The notes under the pieces were generated by a model. That model saw only the letters and a list, made by a program, of their open reading frames with translations. It had not been told where the DNA came from and made no database searches. The translations under genes and the position numbers were made by a program. A DNA stretch of 64,000 bases from Buchnera aphidicola (Ceratovacuna japonica) (GTDB lineage: Bacteria > Pseudomonadota > Gammaproteobacteria > Enterobacterales > Enterobacteriaceae): the NCBI GenBank assembly GCA_024349705.1, contig AP026065.1, positions 186,001-250,000 of the forward strand, given 5' to 3'. This document shows, piece after piece, positions 1 to 9,956 of this stretch (the stretch's first letter is position 1; each line of letters starts with the position of its first letter).

Positions 1-901
1 TAGTAAAATTGGTTTTTTGCCCTCTTCTATAAATTTAAAAAATAATTTTTTTATAAATAAATACGAATATATAATATTTATAAAGGGAGTAGAATTTTAT
101 AGAGGTAAACTATTTTATAATCTATTGATGATAATTAATAATAATCAAAAAATTAAACTTTCTTTTCCTTACGTAAAAAAATGTATAGATCCTGTATACA
201 ACATGAAAGCATTTTGGATAGATAAAAAATATAAAGAAAAAGCAAAAAAAATGAACTTTACTATTATAGATTCCATATCTGTTTTAACTGCTAATCTAAA
301 TAATATTTTAAAACAAAATTTAGATGAACTTTTAGGTTGCTATGAAACTCAAAAACTATTAGAAAATGTAAATTTTAAAATGCCAAAGTTAATAGATGAT
401 TTTATTCCTAATACAATTAGTTTATCTATTTTCAATCAAATACTAAAAAATTTATTACATGAAAATATATATATAAGAGATATTAAAACTATTATAGAAA
501 CTTTAATACATAATTCTTCTGTTACAAAAAATCCTAATGAATTAACTAGTATAGTTAGAATTTCATTAGGAAAGTTTATTTCTCAGCAAATTTTTAAAAA
601 TAATAATAAAATTAAAGTTATAAGTTTAGACAGTGAATTAGAAAGAATATTAGAAAGTTCTATTAATAATAAAGATGTATTTGAACCAGATCTAGCTAAT
701 AGAATATTATTACAAACTAAATTAGCTATAGAAAATCAAATAAATATTAATGGATTTTTAGTTCTTATAGTAAATCATTCATTAAGATTTATTTTATCTA
801 AATTTTTAAGGCAAAAATTTTCTATGCTTCATGTTTTATCTTTTTTAGAAATACCTAATAATTTAATTATAAAATCCACTAGCATTATAGGAAAAATGTA
901 A
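1..901 (+). CDS. flhA: Flagellar export apparatus protein FlhA, 3' part (5' end outside window)
   Basis: FlhA is the large inner-membrane component of the flagellar type III export gate; its cytosolic C-terminal domain docks chaperone-substrate complexes. The reading frame is open from the left edge (codons in phase with base 2), so the true start and the membrane half lie outside. About 299 codons are visible and match the cytosolic domain: the run LLGCYETQKLL and the following segment IRDIKTIIETLIHN are characteristic of FlhA. The protein ends 27 bases before the convergent argS gene, the same neighbour as in other Buchnera genomes. A TTG at 17 is an internal Leu codon and should not be taken as a start. 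The identification is sure; completeness upstream cannot be judged. Confidence 0.93.
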   Translation, partial: SKIGFLPSSINLKNNFFINKYEYIIFIKGVEFYRGKLFYNLLMIINNNQKIKLSFPYVKKCIDPVYNMKAFWIDKKYKEKAKKMNFTIIDSISVLTANLNNILKQNLDELLGCYETQKLLENVNFKMPKLIDDFIPNTISLSIFNQILKNLLHENIYIRDIKTIIETLIHNSSVTKNPNELTSIVRISLGKFISQQIFKNNNKIKVISLDSELERILESSINNKDVFEPDLANRILLQTKLAIENQININGFLVLIVNHSLRFILSKFLRQKFSMLHVLSFLEIPNNLIIKSTSIIGKM

Positions 902-928
902 TTTTATATAAAAAAATATTTTTTTATT

Positions 929-2659
929 TTATATATTTTTAATAATTTTTATTCCTAATAAATTTAATCCTATTTTTATTATTTTTGAAATTATTATAAT
1001 TAATTTTATTCTACTCATTTTAACTTTTTTATTTTTTTCATATATAATGTAATATTTTTCATAAAATTTTGAAAAATTAGAAGATAAATTATATAAATAA
1101 TTGCATAATATATTTGGATAACTATTTTTTAATATATCATTTATTGTTTCTTCAAATTGTAAAATTTTTATAGACATTTTTCTTTCTTCTGAATTTGTAA
1201 TAATAATTTTTTCTTTTATTTTATTAATATTTACTTTAGATTTTTTTATTATTGATAAAATTCTAGAATATGCATATTGTATATATATAGAAGTATTGCC
1301 ATCTAACTTTAGTACTTCTTTCCAATTAAAAACATAATTTCTTTTTCTATTTTTAGATAATTCAAAATATTTTATTGAACCTATCCCAATTATTTCTGAT
1401 ATTTTTTCTAATTTTTTTTTATATATATTTTTATTTTTTTTTAAAATTATTTTTTTAGATTTTTTTATTGATTTTTTTATTAAATCATACAATTTTATTG
1501 TTTTACCTTTTCTTGTCATAAAAGGTTTATTTTTTTTATTTAATATAGTTCCGAATTCATAATGACTTACAGGTAAATTTTTAGATATATATTTTGCTTT
1601 TTTAGATATCTCTAAAATTTGCTCTAAGTGTCTTTTCTGTCTATAATCTATAAAATATATTATTTTATCCGCTTTAATAACATTTGATCTATATTTTATA
1701 CATGCAATGTCTATAGTAGAATACAAAAATGTCTTATCTCTATTTTGTATTATTACTCCCATTTTTTTTCCTAATTTGTTTTTAAACTTTTTTAAATAAA
1801 CTATAATTTTTCCATTTTTTTCCTTTGCAATTTTTTTTTTTTTAAGATCCAGTATTATATCTTTTAGCATGTTTTTATAAAAACTTTCTCCTTTTACATG
1901 TTTAGATTTTAAAGTTATGTTCAAAATTTTGTAAATTTTTTTATTTTCTAACAAAGTTTTTTTAACTATTTTTTTCCAAATTGATATATATTTTTTATTG
2001 TTTTTGTACATTTCTAATAAAGATTTTTTAGATCTTTTTCTAAAATTTTTGCAACTATTAAACATTTTTTTAGATTTTTTATAAATATCTTCTAACGTTT
2101 CTAGTTTTATTTTTGATATATTTTTTATTTTTTTTTTTTTTATATATGCTATTAACATTCCATATTGATGACCCCAATCACCTATATGATTTTCTCTTAT
2201 TACTTTGTGTCCTAAAAATTCCATTATTCTTACAATAGAATCTCCTATAACAGTAGATCTAATATGACCTACATGCATATTTTTAGCTATATTTGGAGAA
2301 GAATAATCTACAATAATTTTTTTTCTATTTTTTTTTTTTATTTGTAACCTTCTACATAAAAACATTTTTTCTAACTTTTTTTCAATAAATTTTGAATTTA
2401 TAAAAAAATTTATAAAACATGGATAAGAAACAGTAACTTTTTGTAAAATACTTTTTCTGTTTATTTTTTTTGCTACATTTTCTGCGAATTTTTTAGGATT
2501 TTTTTTTAATTTTATTGCTATTTTCATAATTCCATTAGACTGATAGTCTGATTTTTGATTTTTTGAAGATTTTACAATTATTGGATTGCATGACTTATTT
2601 GCACCATTTAATATTAATGATTTTATTGTTTCTTTTATTATTTTTTTTTTAATATACAT
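929..2659 (-). CDS. argS: Arginyl-tRNA synthetase
   Basis: Class I synthetase that charges tRNA-Arg in the cytoplasm. The start at 2659 gives 576 residues, close to the 577 of E. coli, and its first 21 residues align without gaps with the enteric N-terminus; an ATG nine codons upstream (2686) would add an unconserved extension. Visible parts: an N-terminal additional domain of about 110 residues, the HIGH-type motif as HVGH near residues 129-132 after SSPNIAKNM, an MTRKGK stretch in place of a canonical KMSKS (as usual for bacterial ArgRS), and a C-terminal helical anticodon-binding domain. It is convergent with flhA and divergent from the 16S rRNA gene. No odd feature beyond very high Lys/Ile content. 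Confidence 0.95.
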   Translation of the reverse strand: MYIKKKIIKETIKSLILNGANKSCNPIIVKSSKNQKSDYQSNGIMKIAIKLKKNPKKFAENVAKKINRKSILQKVTVSYPCFINFFINSKFIEKKLEKMFLCRRLQIKKKNRKKIIVDYSSPNIAKNMHVGHIRSTVIGDSIVRIMEFLGHKVIRENHIGDWGHQYGMLIAYIKKKKIKNISKIKLETLEDIYKKSKKMFNSCKNFRKRSKKSLLEMYKNNKKYISIWKKIVKKTLLENKKIYKILNITLKSKHVKGESFYKNMLKDIILDLKKKKIAKEKNGKIIVYLKKFKNKLGKKMGVIIQNRDKTFLYSTIDIACIKYRSNVIKADKIIYFIDYRQKRHLEQILEISKKAKYISKNLPVSHYEFGTILNKKNKPFMTRKGKTIKLYDLIKKSIKKSKKIILKKNKNIYKKKLEKISEIIGIGSIKYFELSKNRKRNYVFNWKEVLKLDGNTSIYIQYAYSRILSIIKKSKVNINKIKEKIIITNSEERKMSIKILQFEETINDILKNSYPNILCNYLYNLSSNFSKFYEKYYIIYEKNKKVKMSRIKLIIIISKIIKIGLNLLGIKIIKNI

Positions 2660-2776
2660 GTTTTTACAAAAAATTTTAATTAACATATAATAATAATATT
2701 ATATTATTTTTTTTTTTTCATATTTTTTAAATATATTTTTTGAAAAGTTTTTTTTAAAAAATTAAAGTAAAAATTG

Positions 2777-2803
2777 TTGACAAAACTGTAAAAAGAATAT
2801 AAT
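2777..2803 (+). promoter_or_regulatory. rRNA promoter upstream of 16S
   Basis: A perfect -35 hexamer TTGACA (2777-2782) and a perfect -10 hexamer TATAAT (2798-2803) are separated by 15 bases. They precede the boxA element and mature 16S by about 125 bases, as expected for an rrn promoter. The consensus quality at both hexamers is what makes this one credible; the spacer is shorter than the usual 17. Confidence 0.75.
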
Positions 2804-2825
2804 CTTATTAAAGTAAATTAATAAA

Positions 2826-2834
2826 TGTTCTTTA
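2826..2834 (+). promoter_or_regulatory. boxA antitermination element in the rrn leader
   Basis: TGTTCTTTA at 2826-2834 matches the enteric rrn boxA (TGCTCTTTA) apart from one base. It lies just after the promoter and just before the leader half of the 16S processing stem, the same order as in E. coli. BoxA RNA is bound by NusB/NusE, and SuhB joins the same complex; suhB is at 23838-24602. Confidence 0.75.
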
Positions 2835-2843
2835 AAAAAATAT

Positions 2844-2863
2844 TAGAAAATTTGTGTGGGCAC
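2844..2863 (+). repeat. 5' half of the pre-16S processing stem
   Basis: Positions 2845-2863 are the exact reverse complement of 4522-4540 downstream of 16S (19 of 19 pairs; 2844 with 4541 adds one more). The two arms flank mature 16S and would form the long helix cut by RNase III. The rnc gene is in this window at 9201-9881. Confidence 0.85.
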
Positions 2864-2927
2864 GTCTTTTAATTAAGAAAATATTTTAATGTTTTCAACG
2901 ATTTAAGTAATAAGAAACAAGTTTTTG

Positions 2928-4496
<1,569 letters not shown>

Positions 4497-4521
4497 TAAT
4501 AATGTTCTTGATTATAAGAAG

Positions 4522-4541
4522 GTGCCCACACAAATTTTCTA
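4522..4541 (+). repeat. 3' half of the pre-16S processing stem
   Basis: Exact inverted copy of 2844-2863 across 20 positions, starting 25 bases after the mature 16S end. It is preserved although 23S has been separated from this transcript. Confidence 0.85.
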
Positions 4542-4570
4542 GTAATAATACATATGTTCTATATCAAAAC

Positions 4571-4648
4571 AGGCTTGTAGCTCAGATTGGTTAGAGCACA
4601 CCCCTGATAAGGGTGAGGTCGGTGGTTCAAATCCACTCAGGCCTACCA
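4571..4648 (+). tRNA. tRNA-Ile (GAT)
   Basis: Full cloverleaf: acceptor AGGCTTG paired with CAGGCCT, anticodon stem CACCC with loop CTGATAA giving anticodon GAT, T-arm GTGGTTCAAATCCAC, discriminator A. The 3' CCA is encoded (4646-4648), unlike the other tRNAs in this window. It sits in the usual rrn spacer position after 16S and is one base longer in the D loop than the E. coli gene as I remember it. Confidence 0.96.
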
Positions 4649-4662
4649 TATATTTATTTTAT

Positions 4663-4735
4663 GGGGCTATAGCTCAGCTGGGAGAGCGCCTGCTTTGCAC
4701 GCAGGGGGTCAGCGGTTCGATCCCGCTTAGCTCCA
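4663..4735 (+). tRNA. tRNA-Ala (TGC)
   Basis: Acceptor GGGGCTA pairs with TAGCTCC; the anticodon loop reads TTTGCAC, giving TGC; the T-arm is AGCGGTTCGATCCCGCT; discriminator A at 4735. CCA is not encoded, because the next bases are ATT. The last nine bases (4727-4735) are also the antisense of the final codons and stop of rnhA. Confidence 0.96.
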
Positions 4736-5197
4736 ATTTTTATTTATATATATATGATCTTCTATAGTAGGATTTTTTGAAGCATTCTTAGCTAACTTAT
4801 CACATATTTCATTTTCATTATTTCCAGAATGTCCTTTAATCCATATCCATTTTATTTTATGAATTTTGTTTAATTTATTTAATTTTTTCCATAAATCTAA
4901 ATTTTTTATTTTTTTTTTTTTTACTGTTTTCCAATTTTTTATTTTCCATTTTTTTATCCATATAGAGATTCCTAATTTCAAATATTTACTATCTGTTATA
5001 ATTTTTACTAAACATCTTTTTTTTAGACATTTTAATCCTTCTATTGCAGCTATTAACTCCATTCTATTGTTTGTAGTTAAGTAAAAACCCTTACTAAAAA
5101 TTTTTTTATAATTTTTATATTTTAATAAAATTCCATATCCTCCTGGTCCTGGATTATTAATACAAGATCCATCTACATAAATTTTTACTGATTTCAT
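4727..5197 (-). CDS. rnhA: Ribonuclease HI
   Basis: Degrades the RNA strand of RNA-DNA hybrids. The ATG at 5197 gives 156 residues against 155 in E. coli. All catalytic residues are visible: Asp9 in VDGSCINNPGPGGYG, Glu47 in MELIAAIEGL, Asp69 in ITDSKYL, His123 in KGHSGNNEN and Asp133 in ICDKLAKNA. A longer frame reaching 5281 was rejected because it would add 28 unconserved residues and overlap divergent dnaQ. The rnhA/dnaQ divergent pair is conserved from enterics. The last two codons and stop overlap the 3' end of tRNA-Ala on the opposite strand by nine bases. Confidence 0.95.
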   Translation of the reverse strand: MKSVKIYVDGSCINNPGPGGYGILLKYKNYKKIFSKGFYLTTNNRMELIAAIEGLKCLKKRCLVKIITDSKYLKLGISIWIKKWKIKNWKTVKKKKIKNLDLWKKLNKLNKIHKIKWIWIKGHSGNNENEICDKLAKNASKNPTIEDHIYINKNWS

Positions 5198-5238
5198 TAT
5201 ATTTTTTAACTTTTTTAAATTTTTATAAACAATTTTAT

Positions 5239-5940
5239 ATGAAAAAAAATAAAAGAAAAGTAGTTTTAGACACAGAAACAACAGGAATAGATTCTATTTT
5301 AAAAAAAAATTCTATTAAACATAGAATTATTGAAATAGGAGCAGTTGAAATAATAGATAGAAAATTGACTGGAAAAAAATTTCATTGTTATTTAAATCCA
5401 GAAAGAAAAATAGATGAAAAAGCTTTTAAAATACATGGAATATCTAATGATTTTTTATTTGATAAACCTATTTTTTCTGATATAGTAGAAAATTTTATTA
5501 GTTTTATAAAAAATTCTGATTTAATTATTCATAATGCTAATTTTGATATAAAATTTTTAGAATATGAACTATCTATAATAAACTACAAAATTAAAAAAAT
5601 TAGCAAAATATGTAATATAATAGATACATTGATTATGGCTAGAAATTTATATCCTGGTAAAAAAAATACTTTAGATGTTTTATGCAATAGATATAAAATA
5701 AAAAAATTCAATAGAAATTTACATAGTGCTATATTAGATGCAAATATATTATCTGAATTATACATTAGAATGACTAGAAAACAAAAAAAAATTAATTTTT
5801 TTGTAGAAAAAAAAAATAATAATATTTTTAAAAAAAATAAAAAAAAATTTTTAAAGAATGTATTAAAACTAGCAAATAAATCAGAAATATTACTACATAA
5901 AGAGTATTTAAAAAAAATTAAAAAGAAAGTTTTTTTTTAA
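5239..5940 (+). CDS. dnaQ: DNA polymerase III epsilon subunit (3'-5' proofreading exonuclease)
   Basis: Proofreading subunit of the replicative polymerase. 233 residues (E. coli 243). The DEDDh catalytic set is complete: Asp11 and Glu13 in LDTETTG, Asp103 in HNANFDIKFLE, His162 and Asp167 in LHSAILDANILSELY. The C-terminal tail that binds the alpha subunit keeps roughly its length but is a Lys/Asn-rich string with little recognisable similarity. It shares a 41-base divergent intergenic region with rnhA. The stop is followed at once by a run of 23 T (5941-5963). Confidence 0.95.
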   Translation: MKKNKRKVVLDTETTGIDSILKKNSIKHRIIEIGAVEIIDRKLTGKKFHCYLNPERKIDEKAFKIHGISNDFLFDKPIFSDIVENFISFIKNSDLIIHNANFDIKFLEYELSIINYKIKKISKICNIIDTLIMARNLYPGKKNTLDVLCNRYKIKKFNRNLHSAILDANILSELYIRMTRKQKKINFFVEKKNNNIFKKNKKKFLKNVLKLANKSEILLHKEYLKKIKKKVFF

Positions 5941-6007
5941 TTTTTTTTTTTTTTTTTTTTTTTATTGATTTATAAATTTTACAACAGTATAATAAAAAAT
6001 AGTAATT

Positions 6008-6081
6008 GGTGCGGTAGTTCAGTTGGTTAGAATATCGGCTTGTCACGCCGGGGGTCGCGGGTTCAAATCCCGTCCGCACCG
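6008..6081 (+). tRNA. tRNA-Asp (GTC)
   Basis: Acceptor GGTGCGG pairs with CCGCACC; anticodon loop TTGTCAC gives GTC; T-arm GCGGGTTCAAATCCCGT; discriminator G at 6081. CCA is not encoded (the next bases are TAT). It stands alone between dnaQ and grpE. Confidence 0.96.
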
Positions 6082-6267
6082 TATTTTTTTAAATGTTTAT
6101 ATATGTTAAATTATTTTATAAATTTTTTATATAATAAAAAATGTAAAAACATTATATTTATTTATAATATATTATATTTTAATTTATAGAATTTTTTATG
6201 CTAAATGTTTTAATTATTTTATATTATTAAATAAATTATTTTATTTGTAAATTTTATAGGTATTAAA

Positions 6268-6810
6268 ATGGAAAAAGAAAATAAAATTTCTTTAGAAAAT
6301 AAGATAAAAATTATAAAATTAGAAAACAAAGAACTGATATTAAAAAATAATAAAATTTTAAAAAAAATAAAAAAACTAGATTTAGAAATATTAAAAAGAA
6401 AAGTAGAAATAAAAAAAAATTTAAATAGAAGTATAAAAAAACTAAATGTAGAATTAGAAAACAGTTATAAATTTTCTTTAGAAAATTTAATATTAGATTT
6501 TTTGCCTGTAATGGATAGTTTAGAAATAGCTGTTCAAACAAAAAATAATATAAAAAATATATTTGTTAAAAAATTTTTAAACAAATTAGAAAATGTTTTA
6601 AAAAATTTTATAAAGATGTTAAATGAATTTAAAGTATTCGAAATTAAAAATATAAATGTAAAATTTAATCCTAATATTCATCAAGCAATATCTATATCTT
6701 TTTCTAAAAAATTAAAAAATAATTTCATTATAAATATAGTACAAAAAGGATATTTGTTATATGAAAGATTATTAAGACCAGCAATGGTAATTGTAAATAA
6801 AAAAAAATAA
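6268..6810 (+). CDS. grpE: Nucleotide exchange factor GrpE
   Basis: Co-chaperone that releases ADP from DnaK. 180 residues (E. coli 197). The N-terminal part is a long Lys/Glu-rich helix suited to the GrpE coiled coil (about residues 1-75); the conserved core follows with FLPVMDSLEIAVQ, FNPNIHQAIS and the C-terminal beta domain ending GYLLYERLLRPAMVIV, the family signature. The acidic N-terminal extension of E. coli is trimmed. No sigma-32 type promoter could be recognised in the 186 bases upstream, where AT richness hides weak signals. dnaK and dnaJ are not in this window. Confidence 0.93.
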   Translation: MEKENKISLENKIKIIKLENKELILKNNKILKKIKKLDLEILKRKVEIKKNLNRSIKKLNVELENSYKFSLENLILDFLPVMDSLEIAVQTKNNIKNIFVKKFLNKLENVLKNFIKMLNEFKVFEIKNINVKFNPNIHQAISISFSKKLKNNFIINIVQKGYLLYERLLRPAMVIVNKKK

Positions 6811-6928
6811 ATTATTTGTTAACTATTTTTATTTTTTAATAATTTTACGTAAAATTTAATATAAAAATAATATAATATTTTATTTTTTTATAAACAAAAT
6901 ATATTTTTATTTTTTAAACTTAACATAT

Positions 6929-7378
6929 ATGAAAAAGAAAACTTTTTTATTAAACAAAAAAATATATTATAATTTTGATATAATCAAAAAGATTAATGTT
7001 GGTTTAGTTTTAAAAGGATGGGAAATAAAATCTATAAGAAAAAATAATATAAATATAGTAAATAGTTATGTTTCTATAATAAAAAATAATGCATATTTAA
7101 TTAATTATAATATAAAATTTCTAAACAACATAAATAATGATTGTTATGAAAAAAACAGAAGAATTAGACTTTTATTAAAAAAAAGGGAAATTTTATATTT
7201 ATTAGATAGAATTCATACAGAAAGATTAACAATAGTACCTATATGTTTTTTTTGGAAAAAATTTTTATGTAAAATGCAAATTGGTTTAGCAAAAGGTAAA
7301 AAAAAATACGATAAAAGAAACTCTAAAAAAGATAGAGAATGGAAAATTAAAAAGTTAAGATTTATTAAAAGAAATTAA
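6929..7378 (+). CDS. smpB: SsrA-binding protein SmpB
   Basis: Binds tmRNA and brings it to stalled ribosomes for trans-translation. 149 residues (E. coli about 160). The OB-fold core is recognisable by VGLVLKGWEIKSIRKNNINI, SYVSIIKNNAYLINYNI and the stretch RIRLLLKKREILYL; the C-terminal tail, rich in Lys and ending with DREWKIKKLRFIKRN, corresponds to the basic tail that enters the decoding centre. The tmRNA gene itself was not found in the window. Confidence 0.93.
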   Translation: MKKKTFLLNKKIYYNFDIIKKINVGLVLKGWEIKSIRKNNINIVNSYVSIIKNNAYLINYNIKFLNNINNDCYEKNRRIRLLLKKREILYLLDRIHTERLTIVPICFFWKKFLCKMQIGLAKGKKKYDKRNSKKDREWKIKKLRFIKRN

Positions 7379-7430
7379 AATAATTTATTATTTTTTTTAC
7401 AAAATTAAACAAATTTTTTAGGAAAAATAA

Positions 7431-7868
7431 TTGAACAAATATGATGAATATTGTATGAAAAAAGCTATAGTTTTAGCAAAAAAAGCAAATAATAAAAATG
7501 AAGTTCCTGTAGGAGCTGTTTTAGTATTTAATAAAAAAATTATAGCTAAAGGATATAATAGTTCTATTTCAAAAAATGATCCAACAGCTCATGCTGAAAT
7601 AATAGTATTAAGAAAAGGAGGGTATTTTTTGAAAAACTATAGATTACTAAATACTACTCTATATGTTACATTAAAACCATGTATTATGTGTTGTGGAGCT
7701 ATTTTAAACAGTAGAATATATAAATTAGTATATGGAGCTAATTCTTATAATAATAGTTTTAATATGTTTAAACTTTTTTTAAAAAAAAATATTAAAATTA
7801 AAAGAAATGTTTTTAGTAACAAATGTAAAATTATAATAAATAATTTTTTTAAAAATAAAAGAAAATAA
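7431..7868 (+). CDS. tadA: tRNA-specific adenosine deaminase TadA
   Basis: Makes inosine at the wobble position of tRNA-Arg(ACG). 145 residues. Zinc-site motifs are intact: HAE in [12 protein letters not shown] and PCIMCC. The start is a TTG at 7431, chosen for two reasons: an AGGA Shine-Dalgarno at 7420-7423 lies seven bases upstream, and the next in-frame ATG (7455) would cut off the conserved first helix ([16 protein letters not shown]). A non-ATG start is unusual in this genome. The gene ends inside a perfect inverted repeat that also serves convergent acpS. Confidence 0.94.
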   Translation: MNKYDEYCMKKAIVLAKKANNKNEVPVGAVLVFNKKIIAKGYNSSISKNDPTAHAEIIVLRKGGYFLKNYRLLNTTLYVTLKPCIMCCGAILNSRIYKLVYGANSYNNSFNMFKLFLKKNIKIKRNVFSNKCKIIINNFFKNKRK

Positions 7869-7904
7869 TACTTAAATTATATTTAAAAGTATTATTTTCT
7901 TTTT
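7861..7904 (+). terminator. Bidirectional terminator between tadA and acpS
   Basis: Thirteen bases at 7861-7873 are the exact reverse complement of 7887-7899, with a 13-base loop, followed by T residues on the + strand. The left arm starts with the last codons of tadA. The position between two convergent genes supports a shared terminator; the stem has few GC pairs. Confidence 0.6.
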
Positions 7905-7914
7905 ATTTATTTAA

Positions 7915-8295
7915 TTAATTTTCTAATATAACAATAGAACAAAAATATTTTTTTTCATGGCTTATACTAACATATTTTTTAATTATATTATTTTTTTGTG
8001 AAAATTTTAAAACATCATTAAGAAATTTTATTTTAGGTTTACCTAAATTATTATTATATATTTCTAGATCTTTAAATGATATTTCTTTTCTTATACCTGT
8101 TCCTAATGCTTTAACACATGCTTCTTTAACAGAAAATCTTTTAGTCAAAAATTTTATTTTATCTTTTTTAAAAACATATTTTTTAAATTCTAAATCAGAC
8201 AAAATTTTTATAGCAAACTTATTTTTAAATAAATTTTTTATTTTCTTAATTCTACTTTTTCTAATTATATCAATACCTATTCCTATTATGCTCAT
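7915..8295 (-). CDS. acpS: Holo-[acyl-carrier-protein] synthase
   Basis: Transfers 4'-phosphopantetheine from CoA to apo-ACP. 126 residues, exactly the usual size. Metal-binding Asp9 lies in IIGIGIDIIRKSRI and the second motif is KRFSVKEACVKALGTG with its Glu. It is the last gene of the reverse-strand cluster lepA-lepB-rnc-era-acpS; in E. coli recO and pdxJ lie between era and acpS, and both are missing here, leaving a 53-base gap. Confidence 0.95.
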   Translation of the reverse strand: MSIIGIGIDIIRKSRIKKIKNLFKNKFAIKILSDLEFKKYVFKKDKIKFLTKRFSVKEACVKALGTGIRKEISFKDLEIYNNNLGKPKIKFLNDVLKFSQKNNIIKKYVSISHEKKYFCSIVILEN

Positions 8296-8348
8296 AAAAT
8301 AATTAACAAACTTTTTATTTTTTTAATTTAAAAAAATTTTATTTAAAA

Positions 8349-9188
8349 TTAAAAAACATTTTTAGATGCAACAATAATATAAAGATGTATTTTTTTTTTT
8401 AATATTTTCTCTATATCTTTTCTTGATTTAATGTTACATTTTTTTATCATCTTTCCATGTTTTCCTATAATTATCTTTTTATGCCTATTATTTTTTACTA
8501 TTATTAATGTTTTAACATATAATTCTTTTTTTAATACTTTTTTTATAATTTCTACTTTTACTTTCAATTCATATGGTATTTCTTGTTTAATATAATATAT
8601 TAATTTTTCTCTTATAATTTCTGATATAAAAAACTTTTTTGTGTTATAAGTAATAAATTTTTTTTTAAAAATATGATTTCTTATAGGTAGTTTTTTTTTT
8701 ATAACATTTTTTATGTCTAAAATATTATATTCAGTTTTAGCAGAAGCAGGAATTAATTCAAAAAAATTTTTTTTTTTATAAATATTTTTTAAAAATGGTA
8801 ATAAAATTTCTTTTTTTTTGATCTTATCTATTTTATTAATAACTAATATTATAGGTTTTTTACTTTTTTTTATATTTTTATAAATTATATCTTCTTCTAT
8901 TTTCCATTTGATTCTGTCTATAACTAAAATTATTATATCTATATAAAAGTTTTTGTTTAAAATTTTTATTTTTTTTTTTTTGTACTTTGTTTTATTAAAT
9001 CCAGGAGTATCTATAAAAATTAATTGATAATTAATATCATTGTATACTCCTAAAATATATTTTTCTGTAGTATTTTTTCTATTAGAAACTATTGAAATTT
9101 TGTTTCCAACTAGTTTATTAAATAAAGTAGATTTTCCTACATTAGTTTTTCCAACAATTAATATTGTTCCACAAAATATATTTTTCAT
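8349..9188 (-). CDS. era: GTPase Era
   Basis: Ras-like GTPase that binds 16S rRNA near its 3' end during 30S maturation. 279 residues (E. coli 301). The G1 loop GKTNVGKST (13-21), G3 DTPG and G4 NKID are intact, followed by a C-terminal KH domain with IIGKHGKMIKK. The start lies 12 bases after the rnc stop, so the two are co-transcribed as in enterics. Confidence 0.96.
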   Translation of the reverse strand: MKNIFCGTILIVGKTNVGKSTLFNKLVGNKISIVSNRKNTTEKYILGVYNDINYQLIFIDTPGFNKTKYKKKKIKILNKNFYIDIIILVIDRIKWKIEEDIIYKNIKKSKKPIILVINKIDKIKKKEILLPFLKNIYKKKNFFELIPASAKTEYNILDIKNVIKKKLPIRNHIFKKKFITYNTKKFFISEIIREKLIYYIKQEIPYELKVKVEIIKKVLKKELYVKTLIIVKNNRHKKIIIGKHGKMIKKCNIKSRKDIEKILKKKIHLYIIVASKNVF

Positions 9189-9200
9189 AAATTTTATTTT

Positions 9201-9881
9201 TTATTCTATTCCTAATTTTAATAGAGCTCTTTTAGCTGCATCTTGTTCTGCTTTCCTTCTACTTGTTCCTATTCCTACTATATTATTTTTAACTCCGTGT
9301 ATCTTACATCTTACTGTAAATAATTGACTATGTGCTTCTCCATATACTTGAATTATAAAATATGTAGGCAAAGGTAAATGTTTAGATTGTAAAAATTCTT
9401 GTAACCTAGTTTTAGGATCTTTTTTAGTGTCTTCAGGATTTATATATTTTAATCTATTATGATACCATTTTAATATTAATTTTTCAGTAATTTTTATATT
9501 ACTATCTAAAAAAATACTTCCTATTAAAGCTTCTACAGTATTAGCTAATATAGATTCTCTTCTAAATCCTCCACTTTTTAATTCACCTTGACCTAATTTT
9601 AAATGTTCTCCTAAATCAAATTCATGAGCTATTTTAGCTAAAGTATTTCCTCTAACTAAAGTAGCTCTCATTCTACTCATATCTCCTTCATTAACATAAG
9701 GAAAATATTTATATAAAGCATTAGCTATTATAAAGCTTAAAATAGAATCTCCTAAAAATTCTAATCTTTCGTTATGTTTATTACTAGCACTTCTATGAGT
9801 TAAAGCTTGTTTTAATAGTTCTGTTCTATTAAAAACATAACCCAATGTGTCTTGTATTTTTTTTATTTCTATAAAATTCAT
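9201..9881 (-). CDS. rnc: Ribonuclease III
   Basis: Double-strand-specific endonuclease that processes rRNA precursors; its substrate helix flanking 16S is preserved at 2844-2863 and 4522-4541. 226 residues, identical in length to E. coli. The signature [13 protein letters not shown] has Glu38, Glu41 and Asp45 in the E. coli numbering, and [10 protein letters not shown] carries the second acidic pair. The C-terminal dsRNA-binding domain ends with [18 protein letters not shown]. The protein is clearly less Lys/Ile-rich than its neighbours, which suggests strong purifying selection. Confidence 0.97.
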   Translation of the reverse strand: MNFIEIKKIQDTLGYVFNRTELLKQALTHRSASNKHNERLEFLGDSILSFIIANALYKYFPYVNEGDMSRMRATLVRGNTLAKIAHEFDLGEHLKLGQGELKSGGFRRESILANTVEALIGSIFLDSNIKITEKLILKWYHNRLKYINPEDTKKDPKTRLQEFLQSKHLPLPTYFIIQVYGEAHSQLFTVRCKIHGVKNNIVGIGTSRRKAEQDAAKRALLKLGIE

Positions 9882-9956
9882 ATTTTACCAATTTTACATA
9901 TTAATTATAAATATATTTTATTTAAAAATTAAATTTTTTAAAAAAAATAAAATTGT

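Noticed and set aside
5198..5281. N-terminal extension of RNase HI overlapping dnaQ
   Set aside because: Hydrophobic, unconserved, and it would overlap the divergent dnaQ start; the ATG at 5197 gives the family length.
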